The notes beneath the pieces were generated by a model. The model had not been told where the DNA came from. It made no database searches and saw only the letters and a program-made list of their open reading frames with translations. A stretch of 64,000 nt of DNA from positions 248,001 to 312,000 of the forward strand of contig NZ_MIHA01000001.1 of assembly GCF_001722335.1 (NCBI RefSeq), in the 5' to 3' direction. This document shows positions 9,624 through 19,909 of this stretch, piece by piece (within the stretch, counting starts at the first letter, position 1; every line of letters starts with the position of its first letter). The position numbers and the translations under genes are program-made. This DNA comes from Mycolicibacterium flavescens. Its GTDB lineage: Bacteria > Actinomycetota > Actinomycetes > Mycobacteriales > Mycobacteriaceae.

Positions 9624-10235
9624 GTGGACACGCTGCTGATCCTGCTCGCCGCCGTGCTACTCATCGCGGCAGTCATCGTTCTGGTGATGGCGTTGCAGCG
9701 GCCCAAGAAGAAAGCCCGCCCCCAGGAGCGCGAGGACCCGCTGAAGTTCGCGGCCACCATGCCGCAGTTCGGCCCGCGCCAGCTCGGGCCCGGCGCCATC
9801 GTCGCCCACGGCGGGATCGACTACGTCGTCCGCGGCTCGGTCACCCTGCGCCAGGGCCCGTTCGTCTGGTGGGAGCACCTGCTCGAAGGCGGGCCGGAAC
9901 CGCTGTGGTTCGGCGTCGAAGAGGACGAGGGGCGCCTCGAGTTGGTGATGTGGAAGCGACGGAAGGATCTGGCGCTGCAGCCGGGTGGAGACCTCGTCGT
10001 CGACGGGGTGACGTGTCGCGAAATCGAGCGCGGCAGTGCATCTTTCACCACGGAAGGCACCACGGGGCTGCCTGCAGGCGGTGAGATGGACTTCGTCGAC
10101 TACGCCGACGCCGACGAGGGTGTGCTGCTCGGTTTCGAGCGGTGGGCACCCGACATGCCGTGGGAGATCTCGACCGGCAGGTCGGTGCGCCCCGGTGAGC
10201 TCACGGTGTACCCGGCGCCGTCGCCCGGCACCTAG
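9624..10235 (+). CDS. DUF4178 membrane-anchored protein
   Basis: 203 aa from GTG 9624. One N-terminal membrane helix (MDTLLILLAAVLLIAAVIVL) is followed by a basic stop-transfer QRPKKKARP, giving a cytosolic soluble domain. The domain (about 55-195) shows DYVVRGSVTLRQGPFVWWEH and LWFGVEEDEGRLELVMWKR, typical of DUF4178. First gene of a five-gene cluster (DUF4178-DUF2617-DUF4247-DUF350-speE) transcribed together. Biochemical role unknown; the constant company of a spermidine-synthase-like protein suggests one membrane-associated pathway. Confidence 0.85.
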   Translation: MDTLLILLAAVLLIAAVIVLVMALQRPKKKARPQEREDPLKFAATMPQFGPRQLGPGAIVAHGGIDYVVRGSVTLRQGPFVWWEHLLEGGPEPLWFGVEEDEGRLELVMWKRRKDLALQPGGDLVVDGVTCREIERGSASFTTEGTTGLPAGGEMDFVDYADADEGVLLGFERWAPDMPWEISTGRSVRPGELTVYPAPSPGT

Positions 10236-10245
10236 GAATTCTGAA

Positions 10246-10743
10246 TTGCCCTTTCATCGGCTCGCTGTGGAACCGGTCGACGTGTCCGGTACGACACTGC
10301 GACTCGCGCTCAACGCGCCTCCGCCGGAAACACTGGCGACGAGTGTGTTGTCCAGCGACACCAGCACACTGGCGCTCGGCGTGCTCGGCGCATCACATCT
10401 GATCACCATCGAAGGCACCAAAACCGTTTTCTCCGAAGAAGTTTCCTGCACAGCCCGGACCGACACCGCGCTGCCCGGGGCGGCAACCGCGCCGGGCTAC
10501 CGCATCGAGTCGCGCACCGAGTTCTGTGACCCGACAGAGTTCCGGCGTCTGGCGCACCGGTTGCGCGTCAGCTGCGAACGCGACGACGGTTGGCTCGGCG
10601 GCGCCTTCCCCGGCGACGACGCCGCGCTGACCGCGCTGTCCGCCGAACCGGACCGTGACGGATGGCGGTGGCAGACCTGGCATCTGTACCCGGGCGAGGC
10701 CGGCGGCACAGTCGTCTACACGCAGAGCCGGTGGCAGCCGTGA
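10246..10743 (+). CDS. DUF2617 family protein
   Basis: 165 aa from a TTG start at 10246: AGGA lies 8 bp upstream, and the protein then begins with the family pattern FHRLAVEPVDVSGTTLRLAL. GTG 10267 is the only other reasonable start and lacks a ribosome site. Seen: a beta-rich domain ending WRWQTWHLYPGE and TVVYTQSRW. Eight bases after the DUF4178 gene and overlapping the next gene (GTGA). No known activity. DUF2617 proteins co-occur with DUF4178/DUF4247/DUF350/SpeE in actinobacteria. Confidence 0.82.
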   Translation: MPFHRLAVEPVDVSGTTLRLALNAPPPETLATSVLSSDTSTLALGVLGASHLITIEGTKTVFSEEVSCTARTDTALPGAATAPGYRIESRTEFCDPTEFRRLAHRLRVSCERDDGWLGGAFPGDDAALTALSAEPDRDGWRWQTWHLYPGEAGGTVVYTQSRWQP

Positions 10744-11174
10744 GCCGCAATGGTCTTTTCCTGCTGGCCGCCGGGCTCGCGGTGGCCGGGATCGCCTGCC
10801 TGATCATGGGCGTCTCCCTGCAGAACCGCGACATCCGCACCCACGTCGCCGAGAACTACGCCGCGTACTCGCGATCGGGCGAGGCCACCAGCTACGAATG
10901 CGACGGATCACCGACCGAGGTGGCCGACCGGCTCGCCGACTATCAGAGCCCCGAGGCCCGCGCCACCGACCGCGGCACCGAATACCTGCGCTACCAAGAC
11001 GACATCGTGATCGTCGGACCCGACGGGGACCGGCCGTGCACGATCCGCGTCGAGGACGTCCGCGGCAGCAGATACATGGGCGGCGGTTTCATCTTCCTCG
11101 GGCCGGGCTTTTTCCCCGGCGCGCCCGCGGGCGGTTCCGGCGGCAGTTCAGGCGGGCCGGGTGGGTCGAAATGA
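10740..11174 (+). CDS. DUF4247 membrane/secreted protein
   Basis: 144 aa from GTG 10740, overlapping the preceding stop by 4 bp. An N-terminal hydrophobic segment (GLFLLAAGLAVAGIACLIMG) precedes an extracytoplasmic domain containing the cysteine pair YECDGSP and DRPCTIRVED, and then a short hydrophobic and Gly/Ser-rich tail (GGGFIFLGPGFFPG). The two cysteines may form a disulfide outside the cell. H37Rv Rv2599 is the likely counterpart. Function unknown. Confidence 0.82.
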   Translation: MSRNGLFLLAAGLAVAGIACLIMGVSLQNRDIRTHVAENYAAYSRSGEATSYECDGSPTEVADRLADYQSPEARATDRGTEYLRYQDDIVIVGPDGDRPCTIRVEDVRGSRYMGGGFIFLGPGFFPGAPAGGSGGSSGGPGGSK

Positions 11175-11208
11175 CATGCGCAACAGGCCGATCAGGTAAG
11201 GAGAACCC

Positions 11209-11667
11209 ATGAATCTGGCCCTGGTTGAATTCGGGACCGTCAGCGGCGAGAGCCTCATCCAGAACGTCGTCGCCGCGATCCTCTACTTCATCATCGGCGT
11301 CGCCGTGCTCGCCGCCGGCTTCGTGATGGCCGACGTGTTGACGCCGGGAAACCTGCGCCATTTGGTGTTCGTCGAACGACGGCCAAACGCCGTCGCGGTC
11401 GCCTCGGGCATGTACGTCGCACTGGCGATCGTGGTGAGTTCGGCGATCGTGGCCAGTTCGGCCGAACTCGGCCAGGGCCTCGTCGACGCGGCGGTGTACG
11501 GACTGGTCGGGGTCGCGCTGCAAGGCCTGGCGCTGGTGGTGCTGGAACTCGCCGTCCCGGGACGGTTCCGCGACCTGATCACCGAGGAACGGCTTCATCC
11601 GGCCGCGATCGCCACCGCGGTGGCCCTGCTGGCTGTGGGAGGGGTGAACGCCGCGGCGCTGTCATGA
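11209..11667 (+). CDS. DUF350 membrane protein
   Basis: 152 aa with four hydrophobic segments (about 18-42, 65-85, 92-118, 130-150), the DUF350 layout, including [25 protein letters not shown] and an AT-rich start (AAGGAGAACCC before ATG 11209) make the start clear. It overlaps speE by 4 bp (ATGA). DUF350 proteins often sit next to speE-like and DUF4178 genes; transport or scaffold roles have been guessed but not shown. Confidence 0.85.
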   Translation: MNLALVEFGTVSGESLIQNVVAAILYFIIGVAVLAAGFVMADVLTPGNLRHLVFVERRPNAVAVASGMYVALAIVVSSAIVASSAELGQGLVDAAVYGLVGVALQGLALVVLELAVPGRFRDLITEERLHPAAIATAVALLAVGGVNAAALS

Positions 11668-13235
11668 CGGCGCCCGAGGACGAAACCGTCCACGCCGCAC
11701 CGCGATTGGGCGGGTCGGCGACGCGGTGGCGGGCGGTGCTGTTCGCGGCCGTGGCGACGTGCGCGGCGTGCGGCATCGTCTACGAACTGGCGCTGCTGAC
11801 CCTGTCGACCAGCCTGCACGGCGGCGGGGTGACCGCGATGTCGTTGATCGTCGCCGGCTACGTCGCCGCGCTGGGCGTGGGGGCGCTGCTGGTCAAACCG
11901 CTGCTGCACCGCGCCGCGTTGACGTTCATCGCGGTGGAGACCGCGCTGGCGATCATCGGCGGGCTGTCGGCCGCGGCGCTCTACGTCGCGTTCGCGTTCA
12001 TCGGCGGATCGCTGTGGGTGCTCGTGGTCGGCACCGCGCTGATCGGCTGCCTGGTCGGCGCCGAGGTCCCGCTGCTGATGACGTTGCTGCAGCGCGGCCG
12101 GGTCGCGGCGGCCACCGACACCGGTCGTGTGCTGGCCAACCTGAACGCCGCCGACTACCTGGGCGCCCTGGTCGGTGGCCTGCTCTGGCCGTTCCTGCTG
12201 CTGCCGCAGCTGGGCATGATCCGCGGCGCCGCGGCCACCGGGATCATCAACCTGGTCGCCGCGGGCGTCGTCGCGCTGTTCCTGTTGCGCCGCATCGTCA
12301 GCGGGCGCGAACTGGCCGCGGCGCTGACAGCGCTGACCGCCGCGCTGGTCCTGCTGGTCACGCTGCTGGTCAATGCTGACGGGATCCAGACCTCGACGCG
12401 CCAACGGCTTTACGCGGACCCGATCATCGCCTATCAGCAGTCGCCGTATCAGGAGATCGTCGTCACCCGCCGTGGTGACGACACCCGGCTCTATCTCGAT
12501 GGCGGGCTGCAGTTCTCGACGCGCGACGAGTACCGCTACACCGAGAGCCTGGTCTACCCGGCGCTGGCCAACCACCCGCGTTCGGTGCTGGTGCTCGGCG
12601 GCGGCGACGGCCTGGTGGCGCGGGAATTGCTGCGGCAGAACGGCATCGAGAATATCGTGCAGGTGGAGCTGGATCCCGCCGTGATCGAGATGGGACGCAC
12701 GACGCTGCGCGACGCCAATGCCGGTGCACTGGACGACCCGCGGGTGCACGTCGTGATCGACGACGCCATGCGCTGGTTGCGCGAACACCCGGACCGGAGT
12801 TTCGGCGCGGTGATCGTCGACCTGCCCGACCCGGACACTCCCGCGCTGGGCCGGTTGTACTCAGTGGAGTTCTACGCGTTGATCTCTCGCGTGCTGACCC
12901 CTGACGGTCTGGTCACGGTGCAGGCGGGCAGCCCGTTCTCCACACCGGCCGCATACTGGCGCACGGTGTCGACGGTCGAGGCGGCCGGGTTCGCGGTGAC
13001 GCCGTACCACGTGCACGTGCCCACGTTCGGGGACTGGGGTTTCGTGCTGGCCCGCCGCGGTCCGACCCCGCCGACGCCGAGACTGCCGGGCGAGGTGCCG
13101 CCGCTGCGGTATCTCGATCAGCGCGCGCTGGACGCCGCGACGGTGTTCGGCGCCGACACCGCGCCGCAGAACCTGACGCCGTCGACGCTGGACCACCCCC
13201 GGGTCGTCGATGACGTCCGGCGCGGGTACCGCTGA
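11664..13235 (+). CDS. speE: Spermidine synthase-like protein with N-terminal membrane domain
   Basis: 523 aa, exactly the size of M. tuberculosis Rv2601. The first about 235 residues contain roughly seven membrane helices; the C-terminal domain (about 265-480) is a class I propylamine/methyltransferase fold with [36 protein letters not shown] and [18 protein letters not shown], matching spermidine synthase. It would transfer aminopropyl groups from decarboxylated SAM if active, but the fused membrane domain and its DUF partners leave the real substrate open. Last gene of the cluster starting at 9624; its stop is 3 bp from the stop of the convergent Cys-rich gene. Confidence 0.85.
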   Translation: MTAPEDETVHAAPRLGGSATRWRAVLFAAVATCAACGIVYELALLTLSTSLHGGGVTAMSLIVAGYVAALGVGALLVKPLLHRAALTFIAVETALAIIGGLSAAALYVAFAFIGGSLWVLVVGTALIGCLVGAEVPLLMTLLQRGRVAAATDTGRVLANLNAADYLGALVGGLLWPFLLLPQLGMIRGAAATGIINLVAAGVVALFLLRRIVSGRELAAALTALTAALVLLVTLLVNADGIQTSTRQRLYADPIIAYQQSPYQEIVVTRRGDDTRLYLDGGLQFSTRDEYRYTESLVYPALANHPRSVLVLGGGDGLVARELLRQNGIENIVQVELDPAVIEMGRTTLRDANAGALDDPRVHVVIDDAMRWLREHPDRSFGAVIVDLPDPDTPALGRLYSVEFYALISRVLTPDGLVTVQAGSPFSTPAAYWRTVSTVEAAGFAVTPYHVHVPTFGDWGFVLARRGPTPPTPRLPGEVPPLRYLDQRALDAATVFGADTAPQNLTPSTLDHPRVVDDVRRGYR

Positions 13236-13238
13236 AGC

Positions 13239-13493
13239 TCAGCCGCCCGCGGGCACCGGCCAGCGGTCGTTGACGTCGGCATTGCTGTCCTTGCGTGCGC
13301 AGTGCGCGCAGCAGAACATCGCCTCTTCGGTCTCGATGCCGTGGCCCAGGATGCGGCAGCCGCAGTGCGCACACTCGGGCGCCAACTGCATCGCCGCACA
13401 CTCCACGCTGTCGAACGTCGCGCTGCGGCCGTCGGGCCAGGACACGGTGAACGCCTTGTCGTAGTCGTTGCCGCAGGTATCGCAGATCGCCAT
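13239..13493 (-). CDS. Small cysteine-rich zinc-ribbon/metallothionein-like protein
   Basis: 84 aa starting MAICDTCGNDYDKAF at ATG 13493, with an Asn/Gly-rich end. It has three metal-type Cys/His groups: CDTC (4-7), CAHCGCRILGH and FCCAHCARKD. The arrangement suggests structural zinc rather than catalysis. A longer frame upstream lacks a convincing ribosome site. It is 63 bp upstream of nothing on its own strand except ligA behind it (ligA ends at 13557 on the same strand, coming from the right). Function unknown. Confidence 0.75.
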   Translation of the reverse strand: MAICDTCGNDYDKAFTVSWPDGRSATFDSVECAAMQLAPECAHCGCRILGHGIETEEAMFCCAHCARKDSNADVNDRWPVPAGG

Positions 13494-13556
13494 CACCACT
13501 CCTTGGTCGCTTCGCCCAACCGTGTGCCCCGTGAACACGGCGGACAAACGCGCGCC

Positions 13557-15674
<2,118 letters not shown>

Positions 15675-15759
15675 CTAACCGAGGGGGCCGACACGGCTCG
15701 ACGAACCCGACACCGTCGGATGCCCGGACGCGTCTGCGCATCCGGCTACCCTGACCGCC

Positions 15760-16164
15760 ATGCCGCATCCGGTCATGTTCCGCGACGACGACTTCGGTCT
15801 GGCCGAGGTGCGCGAGATCGCGCTCGGCTTCCCCGAGGCCTTCGAGAAGATCTCCTGGGGTCGGCCGGTGTTCTGCGCGCCGAAGATGTTCGCGTTGTAC
15901 GGCGGCAGCGTCAAGCCCGCGGCCAAGGGCGACGACTACATCCAGTACCGGCACTCCGTCCTGGTCAAGGTCGACGAGTCCGACCGCCAGGCCCTCGAGC
16001 AGGACGACCGGTTCTTCTTCCCCGCCTACATGGGTCCGTTCGGCTGGCTCGGACTCGACCTGACGGCCGGCAGGACCGACTGGGACGAGGTGCGCGAACT
16101 GATCGACGCCTCGTTCCGGTTGACCGCTTCCAAGAAACTCGTCCGGTTGCTCGACGAAGGTTGA
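15760..16164 (+). CDS. MmcQ/YjbR family protein
   Basis: 134 aa of the MmcQ/YjbR double-wing fold (DNA-binding-like, CyaY-like topology). Seen: EVREIALGFPEAFEKISWGR, FALYGGSVK, FFFPAYMGPFGWLGLDL and a final helix with RLTASKKLVRLLDE. ATG 15760. 34 bp before the CoA-ligase gene on the same strand, so possibly co-transcribed. Biochemical role of the family is not established. Confidence 0.82.
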   Translation: MPHPVMFRDDDFGLAEVREIALGFPEAFEKISWGRPVFCAPKMFALYGGSVKPAAKGDDYIQYRHSVLVKVDESDRQALEQDDRFFFPAYMGPFGWLGLDLTAGRTDWDEVRELIDASFRLTASKKLVRLLDEG

Positions 16165-16198
16165 CGGGGCGGCGGTCGGCCATGGTTCGATCGGAGCC

Positions 16199-17803
16199 AT
16201 GAGCTTCGCCAGCCCCTTCCCCGAGGTCGAAATCCCCTCCAGCAGCGTCTACGACTACCTGTTCGGCGATATCGGAGACGCCGACCTCGACCGCATCGCG
16301 CTCGTCGACGCGAAATCGGGTCGGGAGACCAGCTACCGCGAGCTCATCGGCCGCGTGGACGCCTTCGCCGGCGCGCTGGCCGCCCGCGGCATCGGCGTCG
16401 GCGACGTCGTCGGCCTGCTGTCGCCGAACAGTTCGGGATTCGCCGTCGCCTTCCACGGCATCTTGCGCGCCGGCGCCACCGCCACCACGGTCAACGCGTT
16501 GTTCACCGCTTCCGACATCGCCAAACAGCTCACCGACTCCAAGGCCCGCATGCTGGTGACCGTCAGCGCACTGCTGCCCCAGGCCAAGGAGGCCGCGGCC
16601 GCGGCGGGCATCGGCGACGACAACCTCGTGGTCCTCGACGGCGACGGCCGGCAGTCCGGCGGCCACCCCAACGCCGAAGACCTGATGGGGCCCGGGCAGC
16701 CGCCCCCGGATGTCAGTTTCGCGCCGTCGTCGCACCTGGCGGCGCTGCCCTACAGCTCCGGGACGACGGGAAACCCGAAGGGCGTGATGCTCACCCACCG
16801 CAACCTGGTCGCCAACGTCGCGCAGATCCGGCCGTTGCACGGAATGGAGCCCGACGACACCGTGCTCGCGGTGCTGCCGTTCTTCCACATCTACGGGATG
16901 ACGGTGCTGCTCAACGCCGCACTGCATGCCCGCGCCCGACTGGTGATCATGCCGGGTTTCGACCTCGCCGACTTCCTGGGCAACATCCAGAACCACAAGT
17001 GCACAATCGCGTTCATCGCACCGCCGGTCGCCGTCGCGCTGGCCAAACACCCGCTCATCGACGACTACGACCTGTCTTCGCTCAAGGTGGTGATGTCCGG
17101 GGCCGCGCCGCTGGACGCCGACCTCGGCCATGCCGTCGCAGAACGGCTCGGCTGCAGCGTGGTTCAGGGCTACGGCATGAGCGAGCTGAGCCCGGTCAGC
17201 CACATCACCCCGTTCGACGGCGGCAAACTCGACATGACGGTGCAGGCGCCGTTGAGCTCGGTCGGCTGGACGGTGTCCAACGCCGCGTCCAAGATCGTGG
17301 ACACCGATACCGGTGACGAAATCAACCCTCCCACCGAGGGTTTGAGCAAGACCGGCGAGCTGTGGTTCAAGGGGCCCAACGTGATGGCCGGGTATCTCAA
17401 CAACGAGGAGGCCACGAAGCAGACCATCGACGACGACGGCTGGCTGCACACGGGCGATCTGGCTCAGGTCGACGCCGACGGCTGCGTGTACATCGTCGAC
17501 CGGCTCAAGGAGCTGATCAAGTACAAGGGCTACCAGGTGCCGCCTGCCGAGCTCGAGGCGGTGCTGTTGGCGCACCCGCAGATCGCCGACGCCGCGGTGA
17601 TCGGTGTCAACGACGCCGACGGCGAGGAGATCCCGAAAGCGTTCGTGGTCAAGCAATCCGGGGCCCAGTTGACCGAGGACGAGGTGATGGAGTTCGTCGC
17701 CGCACAGGTGGCGCCCTACAAGAAGGTGCGTCAGGTGGCGTTCATCGACGCGGTGCCGAAGTCGGCGTCGGGCAAGATCCTGCGCAAGGATCTGCGGGGC
17801 TGA
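16199..17803 (+). CDS. AMP-dependent acyl/4-coumarate-type CoA ligase
   Basis: 534 aa ANL-superfamily enzyme; it adenylates a carboxylic acid and transfers it to CoA. Motifs: the P-loop-like YSSGTTGNPKGVMLTHRN (about 182-199), the A5 motif QGYGMSELSPVSH, the A8 motif GWLHTGDLAQVDADGCVYIVDRLKE split over residues about 415-440, and the C-terminal catalytic Lys in PKSASGKILRKDL. Overall closest to plant-type 4-coumarate:CoA ligases and mycobacterial FadD-like 4CL enzymes. Substrate cannot be read from sequence. Its stop abuts the stop of the convergent secreted protein. Confidence 0.88.
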   Translation: MSFASPFPEVEIPSSSVYDYLFGDIGDADLDRIALVDAKSGRETSYRELIGRVDAFAGALAARGIGVGDVVGLLSPNSSGFAVAFHGILRAGATATTVNALFTASDIAKQLTDSKARMLVTVSALLPQAKEAAAAAGIGDDNLVVLDGDGRQSGGHPNAEDLMGPGQPPPDVSFAPSSHLAALPYSSGTTGNPKGVMLTHRNLVANVAQIRPLHGMEPDDTVLAVLPFFHIYGMTVLLNAALHARARLVIMPGFDLADFLGNIQNHKCTIAFIAPPVAVALAKHPLIDDYDLSSLKVVMSGAAPLDADLGHAVAERLGCSVVQGYGMSELSPVSHITPFDGGKLDMTVQAPLSSVGWTVSNAASKIVDTDTGDEINPPTEGLSKTGELWFKGPNVMAGYLNNEEATKQTIDDDGWLHTGDLAQVDADGCVYIVDRLKELIKYKGYQVPPAELEAVLLAHPQIADAAVIGVNDADGEEIPKAFVVKQSGAQLTEDEVMEFVAAQVAPYKKVRQVAFIDAVPKSASGKILRKDLRG

Positions 17804-18685
17804 TCAGACCCGGCGCAACCGCTCGGCGGCCTGCGCGGCGCGGGCCTGCCGATAGCCGAGCGCGGCGCCCGCGGCGGGGATCAGCAGCAGCCCGGCGATG
17901 CCCCAGAGCGCGCCACCGGGTTCGGCGGCCGGGGCGCCGACGAACTGGCGTGCGATCGCCGACGACGTCGCGACCCGATCCCCGAACGACGGTGCCGGCG
18001 GCGGCGCCGGCGCGGGCGGCGGCGCCGGTTCGGCGACGGGCGCCGGAACCGACGGTTGCCATTGTGTCGGCGGCGCATCTTCCCCGCCGAACACCGGTGT
18101 CCGGCCGTTACCGAACGTCACCTGCGGGGTTTCGAACGCCGACGCCGGTGCGCCCGCCTGGTCGGTTCCCGCCGATGAGACGGCGCCGCCTTCGGTCGCC
18201 TGCACCGATCCGCTGCTGACCACCGGGCCGGGGTCGGGGGCCGGTCGCGCCGGGGCGCTGGCGCTCGGCACGCTCGCCGACGACCGCGCGGCCGGGCTGT
18301 TGGCGGTGGCGGACCGGTTGCTCGACGGTGCCGGGGTCTCGCTGCGACCGCTGCCGACCCGTGATGACGGCGCGCCACCGGACTTACCTGCCGAGGCGTC
18401 GCGGTTGTTGCTGTCGTTCTTGTTGCTCCGGCCGCTGTCGCCCCTGGCGTCACCCCGGTCGTAGTCGCCCCGGCCGTTGTTGAAGTCGCGGCGGTCGCCA
18501 CCGGATCTGCCGTGGTCGGACCCGCGGCCCTGGCTTCCGCCCCGATCGGAGCCGTGCCCGCGGTCAGAACCGTGTGAATGCCCGGGATGCGCGATGGCCA
18601 CGGCCGCGCCGGATCCGCTCATCAGCAGAAATGCTGAGAGCACGCCAGCACCTGCCGCGAGACGCGGGTTCACTCCTGGCACCAT
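17804..18685 (-). CDS. Secreted Arg/Gly/Ser/Asp-rich protein with C-terminal membrane anchor
   Basis: 293 aa. A signal peptide (about 1-33, LLMSGSGAAVAIAHPG) is followed by a low-complexity tract of HG/DRG/GRSD repeats (about 33-110), a Ser/Ala/Pro-rich stretch, a Pro-Ala run (PAPVAEPAPPPAPAPPPAP) and a C-terminal hydrophobic helix WGIAGLLLIPAAGAALGY ending with a basic tail RQARAAQAAERLRRV, i.e. a wall-spanning stalk with a membrane anchor but no LPXTG. ATG 18685 is chosen to give a signal peptide; the frame stays open far upstream across the ArsR gene. No recognisable domain; unknown function. Confidence 0.7.
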   Translation of the reverse strand: MVPGVNPRLAAGAGVLSAFLLMSGSGAAVAIAHPGHSHGSDRGHGSDRGGSQGRGSDHGRSGGDRRDFNNGRGDYDRGDARGDSGRSNKNDSNNRDASAGKSGGAPSSRVGSGRSETPAPSSNRSATANSPAARSSASVPSASAPARPAPDPGPVVSSGSVQATEGGAVSSAGTDQAGAPASAFETPQVTFGNGRTPVFGGEDAPPTQWQPSVPAPVAEPAPPPAPAPPPAPSFGDRVATSSAIARQFVGAPAAEPGGALWGIAGLLLIPAAGAALGYRQARAAQAAERLRRV

Positions 18686-18798
18686 TCCTCGTTCGGGGGC
18701 AAAGACAATCCCTGTCCAGTGCAAGCATTCTTGCACGCCCGACGAACCCCTATCCGCGTCTCTTGCGAAAACAGCGCAAATCGAGCAGCGAACGCCGC

Positions 18799-19131
18799 TC
18801 AGTCGTCCTCGACGTAGGCCCGCAACCGGTCGATGGCGCGGTCCCAGCGCTGTGAGAGCCGGGTCAGATACTCGCTGGCGTCGGCCAGGGGCGCCGGCTC
18901 CATCCGCCAGATCCGCTCCCGGCCGCTGCGTTGACTGTGCACCAATCCGGCCGATTCGAGCAGCAGCAGATGTTTGGTCGCGGCCTGCCGGCTCACCGGC
19001 ACGACCTCGGTGAGCTCGGTCGTCGAACACGGTCCGCCGTCGCACAACCGGGTCACGATGCGCAGCCGGTTGGGATCGCCGAGCGCGTTGAAGAACGACG
19101 ACAGCGGCGCCTCGGCGGCCGCCGCGCTCAC
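18799..19131 (-). CDS. ArsR family transcriptional regulator
   Basis: 110 aa winged-helix protein: PLSSFFNALGDPNRLRIVTRL, CSTTELTEVVPVSRQAATKH and VHSQRSGRERIWRM are the classical ArsR/SdpR-type HTH and wing. No metal-binding ELCVC motif is present, so it likely belongs to the SdpR/AHSA1-linked branch. It starts at GTG 19131 within the stop codon of the upstream SRPBCC gene (GTGA overlap), so the two form an operon, a pairing widespread in bacteria. Expected to repress its own operon through the palindromes at 19625-19687. Confidence 0.9.
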   Translation of the reverse strand: MSAAAAEAPLSSFFNALGDPNRLRIVTRLCDGGPCSTTELTEVVPVSRQAATKHLLLLESAGLVHSQRSGRERIWRMEPAPLADASEYLTRLSQRWDRAIDRLRAYVEDD

Positions 19132-19622
19132 ACTCTCTCGCTGAGCTCGAGGTATTTGCGGACCAGGTTGGTCTGTGCGGCCCAGCCCTCGCTGTTGCCC
19201 TCGAACGCGGGCCCACGGCGCTCGGCTGGCAGCGCGTCGAACCCGGACTCGACGATGCGCAGCAGCACCCCGTCGGCGGTGTCCTCGAGCGTGAACTCCA
19301 CGAGCGTGGTCGGTTCGTCGGTGAGATCGAGCCCCTCTTCGGCCCCGTACGGGTGCCAGCGGTAGGCCAACCGTCGCTGAGGCTCGACGGCCTCGATGTG
19401 CCACACGTCGGCCAGACCCGCGTACGGTTCCTGCGCCTTGGCGACGTCGGCATCGACCGCGGTCGGCGTCATCACGCCGGTCACCGCGACCCCGGCCCGG
19501 AACGGCCCGTCGAAGCGCACCCCGAACCAGCGGCCGAACTCCTCGGCGTCGCTGATCGCCCGCCAGACGCGCTCCAGCGGCGCCTTCAGCAGAACTTCCT
19601 TCTCGATACGATCGGTACTCAT
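19128..19622 (-). CDS. SRPBCC (AHSA1/START-like) domain protein
   Basis: 164 aa. The helix-grip fold shows VLLKAPLERVWRAISDAEEF, WFGVRFDGPFRAG, VEPQRRLAYRWHPY, TTLVEFTLEDTADGVLL and a C-terminal long helix GWAAQTNLVRKYLEL, as in AHSA1-type ligand-binding proteins. ATG 19622 follows an ideal AGGAGG. It precedes and overlaps the ArsR gene. Ligand unknown; the family binds hydrophobic molecules in a central cavity. Confidence 0.9.
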   Translation of the reverse strand: MSTDRIEKEVLLKAPLERVWRAISDAEEFGRWFGVRFDGPFRAGVAVTGVMTPTAVDADVAKAQEPYAGLADVWHIEAVEPQRRLAYRWHPYGAEEGLDLTDEPTTLVEFTLEDTADGVLLRIVESGFDALPAERRGPAFEGNSEGWAAQTNLVRKYLELSERV

Positions 19623-19624
19623 AT

Positions 19625-19687
19625 GCAACCTCCTGGTTGCGCATGAACGTACCCCTCCACGACGTGCATGCGCAACCCTTTGGTTGC
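19625..19687. promoter_or_regulatory. Two identical GCAACC-N4-GGTTGC palindromes, ArsR operator overlapping the Shine-Dalgarno
   Basis: GCAACCtcctGGTTGC (19625-19640) and GCAACCctttGGTTGC (19672-19687) are perfect 6+6 palindromes 47 bp apart upstream of the SRPBCC-ArsR operon. On the coding (minus) strand the spacer of the proximal site is AGGA and, with the next bases, forms the AGGAGG ribosome site of the SRPBCC gene, so bound regulator would cover the leader itself. Assignment to ArsR is inferred from position and symmetry. Confidence 0.7.
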
Positions 19688-19909
19688 GTTTTATCGTCCG
19701 TCTCCGCCGAGTTCTGCCCGAGGGTCGCGATCGGAGCCGCGATGACAACCCTGGCGTCGATCTCGGCGAAGTTAGGTGAGCGGACGACGGGCATCGAGTG
19801 GCGCAATCGCGCGCGAGCGCTGAACCGCCTCCTCCGAACCCCTGCGCTTCGCAGTATGCGCCCCGCGAGCGGTGGCTGTACGCGCTTTTCGGCTACTTGA
19901 ACGAGTCCA

